Assembly (NCBI GenBank): GCA_964236445.1
Contig: CAXSDR010000092.1
Coordinates: 1-15,191, forward strand
Origin: CAXSDR01 sp964236445
GTDB lineage: Bacteria; Actinomycetota; Actinomycetes; Motilibacterales; Motilibacteraceae
Length of the DNA: 15,191 bases
Direction: 5' to 3'
Positions within the stretch are counted from its first letter, which is position 1. Each line of letters starts with the position of its first letter. Both the position numbers and the translations under genes were made by a program. Under the pieces are notes generated by a model. That model was given only the letters and a program-made list of their open reading frames with translations, ran no database searches and was not told where the DNA came from. Positions 13,802 through 15,191 of this stretch are shown in pieces.

Positions 13802-14537
13802 ATGAGCCGCGTGAGCATCTCCGATGTCAGCACCCCGCGATGGCGACCCGAGCCGACGACACCGCCCCAGCCGCCGGCGGCTCGGCTCGTCGCCATGCTG
13901 CGCCGTCTCGACATGCCGCTGCCTGACGTACGCGCGATCGTGGCCGCGCCGCGAGGTGAGGCGGCCGACCTGCTCATCGCCTACTGGGAAAACGTCGAGC
14001 GTCGTCGCGCCTACCAGCGCGAGCTCGCGCACCACCTCGTCGCCCGGCTGTCCGACGACCTCGACACCCTGGTGACCTTCGGCGACATACAGCGTCGCTG
14101 GGTCCCGGCCGCCACGGTCCTGACGGAGAGCCGACGCGTCACCGTCGACGAGCTTCCGGGCTGGCTGCCCGGTCGCGCGCCCGCGGTGTCGAGCTGACGC
14201 AGCGGCACGGCGGTCTCGCCGCGGCGCAGTACGTCGTGTTCCACGGCGAGGTGACCCATGACTCGGACGGGCCTGTCGAGGTCTGGCGCCGGTGCATCAG
14301 GACGCGTCGCCCCCCGCAGCGACGCGCGTCGAGCCGGGCCACCCGGAGCTGTTCGTACGCCTGCGCAAGTCTCAGGTGCAGTATCCGCAGATCCTCTCCG
14401 CCTATGACGCCGTCGCCGAGCAGGTGCGCAGCGAAGGGCGGCAGGTGACCGCACCGCCGCGCGAGGTCTACATCGCCGACGTGGCGTCTGCCGCGCTGTC
14501 AGACCTGGTGTGCGAGGTGGCCTTCCCCGCCGGCTGA
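13802..14537 (+). pseudogene. Decayed MerR-family regulator with GyrI-like effector domain
   Basis: Three successive frames together spell a MerR regulator. Frame A (from ATG 13802, or GTG 13811) gives VSISDVST, then LVAMLRRLDMPLPDVRAIV and the coiled-coil region, to VTVDELPGWLP. Frame B continues RGVELTQRHGGLAAAQYVVF, HGEVTHDSDGPVEV. Frame C finishes APVHQDASPPAATRVEPGHP, QVQYPQILSAYDAVAEQV and PPREVYIADVAS to TGA 14535-14537. The joins need one missing base near 14170-14180 and another near 14281-14284. In addition the winged HTH is missing: only some 30 residues precede RRLDMPL where about 60-65 are normal. Frame A alone would stop at 14197. Even with perfect frames the protein would lack DNA binding, so this is most likely a true pseudogene. 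Its 3' end overlaps the convergent GyrI-like gene by 70 nt. Confidence 0.8.
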
Positions 14538-15058
14538 GCCTGCGCGACCCGGAATGCCAGCTCGGTCTCCCAGCACGACATGTCGGGTTCGGTCGTGGGG
14601 TCGCTGAGATAGACCTCGAGCCGGGCACCCCAGTGCTCACTCGCGCCGACGTCGCGCTTGTCCCACGCGACCCCCTCGCGGTCGGCCCACGCGAGCAGGT
14701 AGCCCGTCGCGCCGTAGAGCTCGGCGGGATGCCCCTGGTGCCGCAGCGTCGCGTAGCTGCCCCCAGGAAGGGTGCCACCGACAACGTCGCCCTCGGCGGG
14801 CACGGGGGCCTCGACCGGCCACCCGACCTCGACGACCATGTCGCAGGAGGCACCGGACTCGCTGGTCGTGGCCGCGAGGACGTCGTACTTCCAGAAGGGC
14901 GGCCCGCTCGGCGCCAACCCCCGCTCGGCCAGCCAGCGTGCCAGCACCGACATCAGCGGGGGAAGGTCGCGGCCGATGGACGACAGGTCGCACCCGGCTC
15001 GGAGGGCGACATAGGGCTGGGACGGGCGCTCGGCGATGTGCGGCTCGATCACGATCAT
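14468..15058 (-). CDS. Stand-alone GyrI-like small-molecule-binding domain protein
   Basis: 196 residues of the GyrI-like/AraC effector-binding (SOUL-related) fold, used to bind hydrophobic or cationic small molecules, or to act as a single-domain ligand binder. It starts MIVIEPHIAERPSQPYVALR, continues LPPLMSVLARWLAERG and GPPFWKYDVLAA, and has the central signature GGSYATLRHQGHPAELYG plus a second-repeat helix LLAWADREGVAWD. The domain ends around CWETELAFRVA; the last 25 or so residues (QAQPAGKATSHTRSDSA...) lie antisense to the MerR remnant's end and look like an unselected extension. No DNA-binding domain is present. The ATG at 15058 has AAGGAGA 5 nt upstream. Expression is probably from the MerR-type promoter at 15093-15123. 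The C-terminal domain of the adjacent decayed MerR gene is of the same fold class. Confidence 0.9.
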   Translation of the reverse strand: MIVIEPHIAERPSQPYVALRAGCDLSSIGRDLPPLMSVLARWLAERGLAPSGPPFWKYDVLAATTSESGASCDMVVEVGWPVEAPVPAEGDVVGGTLPGGSYATLRHQGHPAELYGATGYLLAWADREGVAWDKRDVGASEHWGARLEVYLSDPTTEPDMSCWETELAFRVAQAQPAGKATSHTRSDSAADATSAM

Positions 15059-15063
15059 CGACG

Positions 15064-15070
15064 TCTCCTT
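15064..15070 (-). promoter_or_regulatory. Strong ribosome binding site of the GyrI-like gene
   Basis: AAGGAGA on the minus strand ends 5 nt before the ATG at 15058, a near-consensus Shine-Dalgarno that fixes this start. Confidence 0.75.
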
Positions 15071-15092
15071 CTGGCTGCTGGCTGACCCGACG

Positions 15093-15123
15093 ACGATGGC
15101 GTCTGCCCCAGGGGCAGGGTCAA
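15093..15123 (-). promoter_or_regulatory. MerR-type promoter/operator of the GyrI-like gene
   Basis: On the minus strand TTGACC (15118-15123) and CATCGT (15093-15098) are separated by exactly 19 nt, longer than the usual 17 and typical of promoters controlled by MerR-family activators. The spacer contains a perfect dyad, CTGCCCCTGGGGCAG (15103-15117; 7-bp arms around one base). Transcription would start near 15086, giving a leader of about 28 nt to the ATG. The natural candidate regulator is the adjacent MerR/GyrI gene, which is broken here. Confidence 0.65.
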
Positions 15124-15191
15124 GACCGAGCCGTCTCCTAGATGAGTGAGTCCGATTGGATCAGTGGTCGTAGGCGATGAGTGATCGTTTG
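15124..15191. other. Window end, no gene seen
   Basis: The last 68 bases hold no supported reading frame. The repeated GATGAGTGA-like words (GATGAGTGAGT, GATGAGTGATC) are short and could be chance. Confidence 0.4.

Overview
This 15.2-kb window comes from a high-GC actinobacterium. The evidence is roughly 70% G+C by eye with strong third-position G/C, a small bacterial SRP RNA directly upstream of dnaX, the order dnaX-ybaB-recR-DUF5063, several TANNNT -10 boxes placed so that transcripts would be leaderless, and a Si-type SthA transhydrogenase near a DUF853 HerA-like ATPase. A Micrococcales-type genome (for example Intrasporangiaceae-like) fits, but that is an impression and not a demonstrated placement. 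Two runs of exactly 100 N (1975-2074 and 4265-4364) are scaffold gaps of unknown true size.

Layout: (1) 2-4067, minus strand: SRP RNA (ffs), then dnaX (interrupted by a gap in its proline/alanine-rich linker), ybaB, recR and a DUF5063 gene. This is a housekeeping replication/repair cluster. (2) 4133-4256, plus strand: tRNA-Ser(GGA) with encoded CCA, followed by a 15-bp perfect hairpin. (3) 4365-7010, a looser accessory patch: the 5' part of a conserved single-TM protein running into a gap, a lipoprotein gene broken by a one-base homopolymer shift, a CapA-type metallophosphatase-like gene, and an orphan C-terminal piece of a family-16 glycoside hydrolase abutting the capA start. (4) 7183-10685: a GNAT acetyltransferase gene convergent with and overlapping sthA, which lies downstream of a HerA-like ATPase gene. 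(5) 10702-10752: a perfect 24-bp inverted repeat in the divergent region between the HerA-like gene and a three-gene plus-strand unit. (6) 10802-12128: that unit, translationally coupled by GTGA and ATGA overlaps, encodes a small protein with a ParB/sulfiredoxin-like DGLHR motif, a membrane-anchored LytR_C protein and an unrecognised Cys/His-containing protein. (7) 12133-13734, minus: a secreted GH88 unsaturated glucuronyl hydrolase with a C-terminal discoidin-like domain. (8) 13802-15123: a decayed MerR/GyrI-type regulator (HTH missing, two frameshifts) facing a stand-alone GyrI-like gene whose promoter has the 19-bp spacer and dyad typical of MerR-controlled promoters.

No CRISPR array, integrase, transposase or recognisable defence island was seen. 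The features most worth a second look are the perfect palindrome upstream of the HerA-like gene, the orphaned MerR-type operator beside a dead MerR gene, the coupled ParB-like/LytR_C/unknown operon, and the remnants in the accessory patch. None of these by itself proves a new system.
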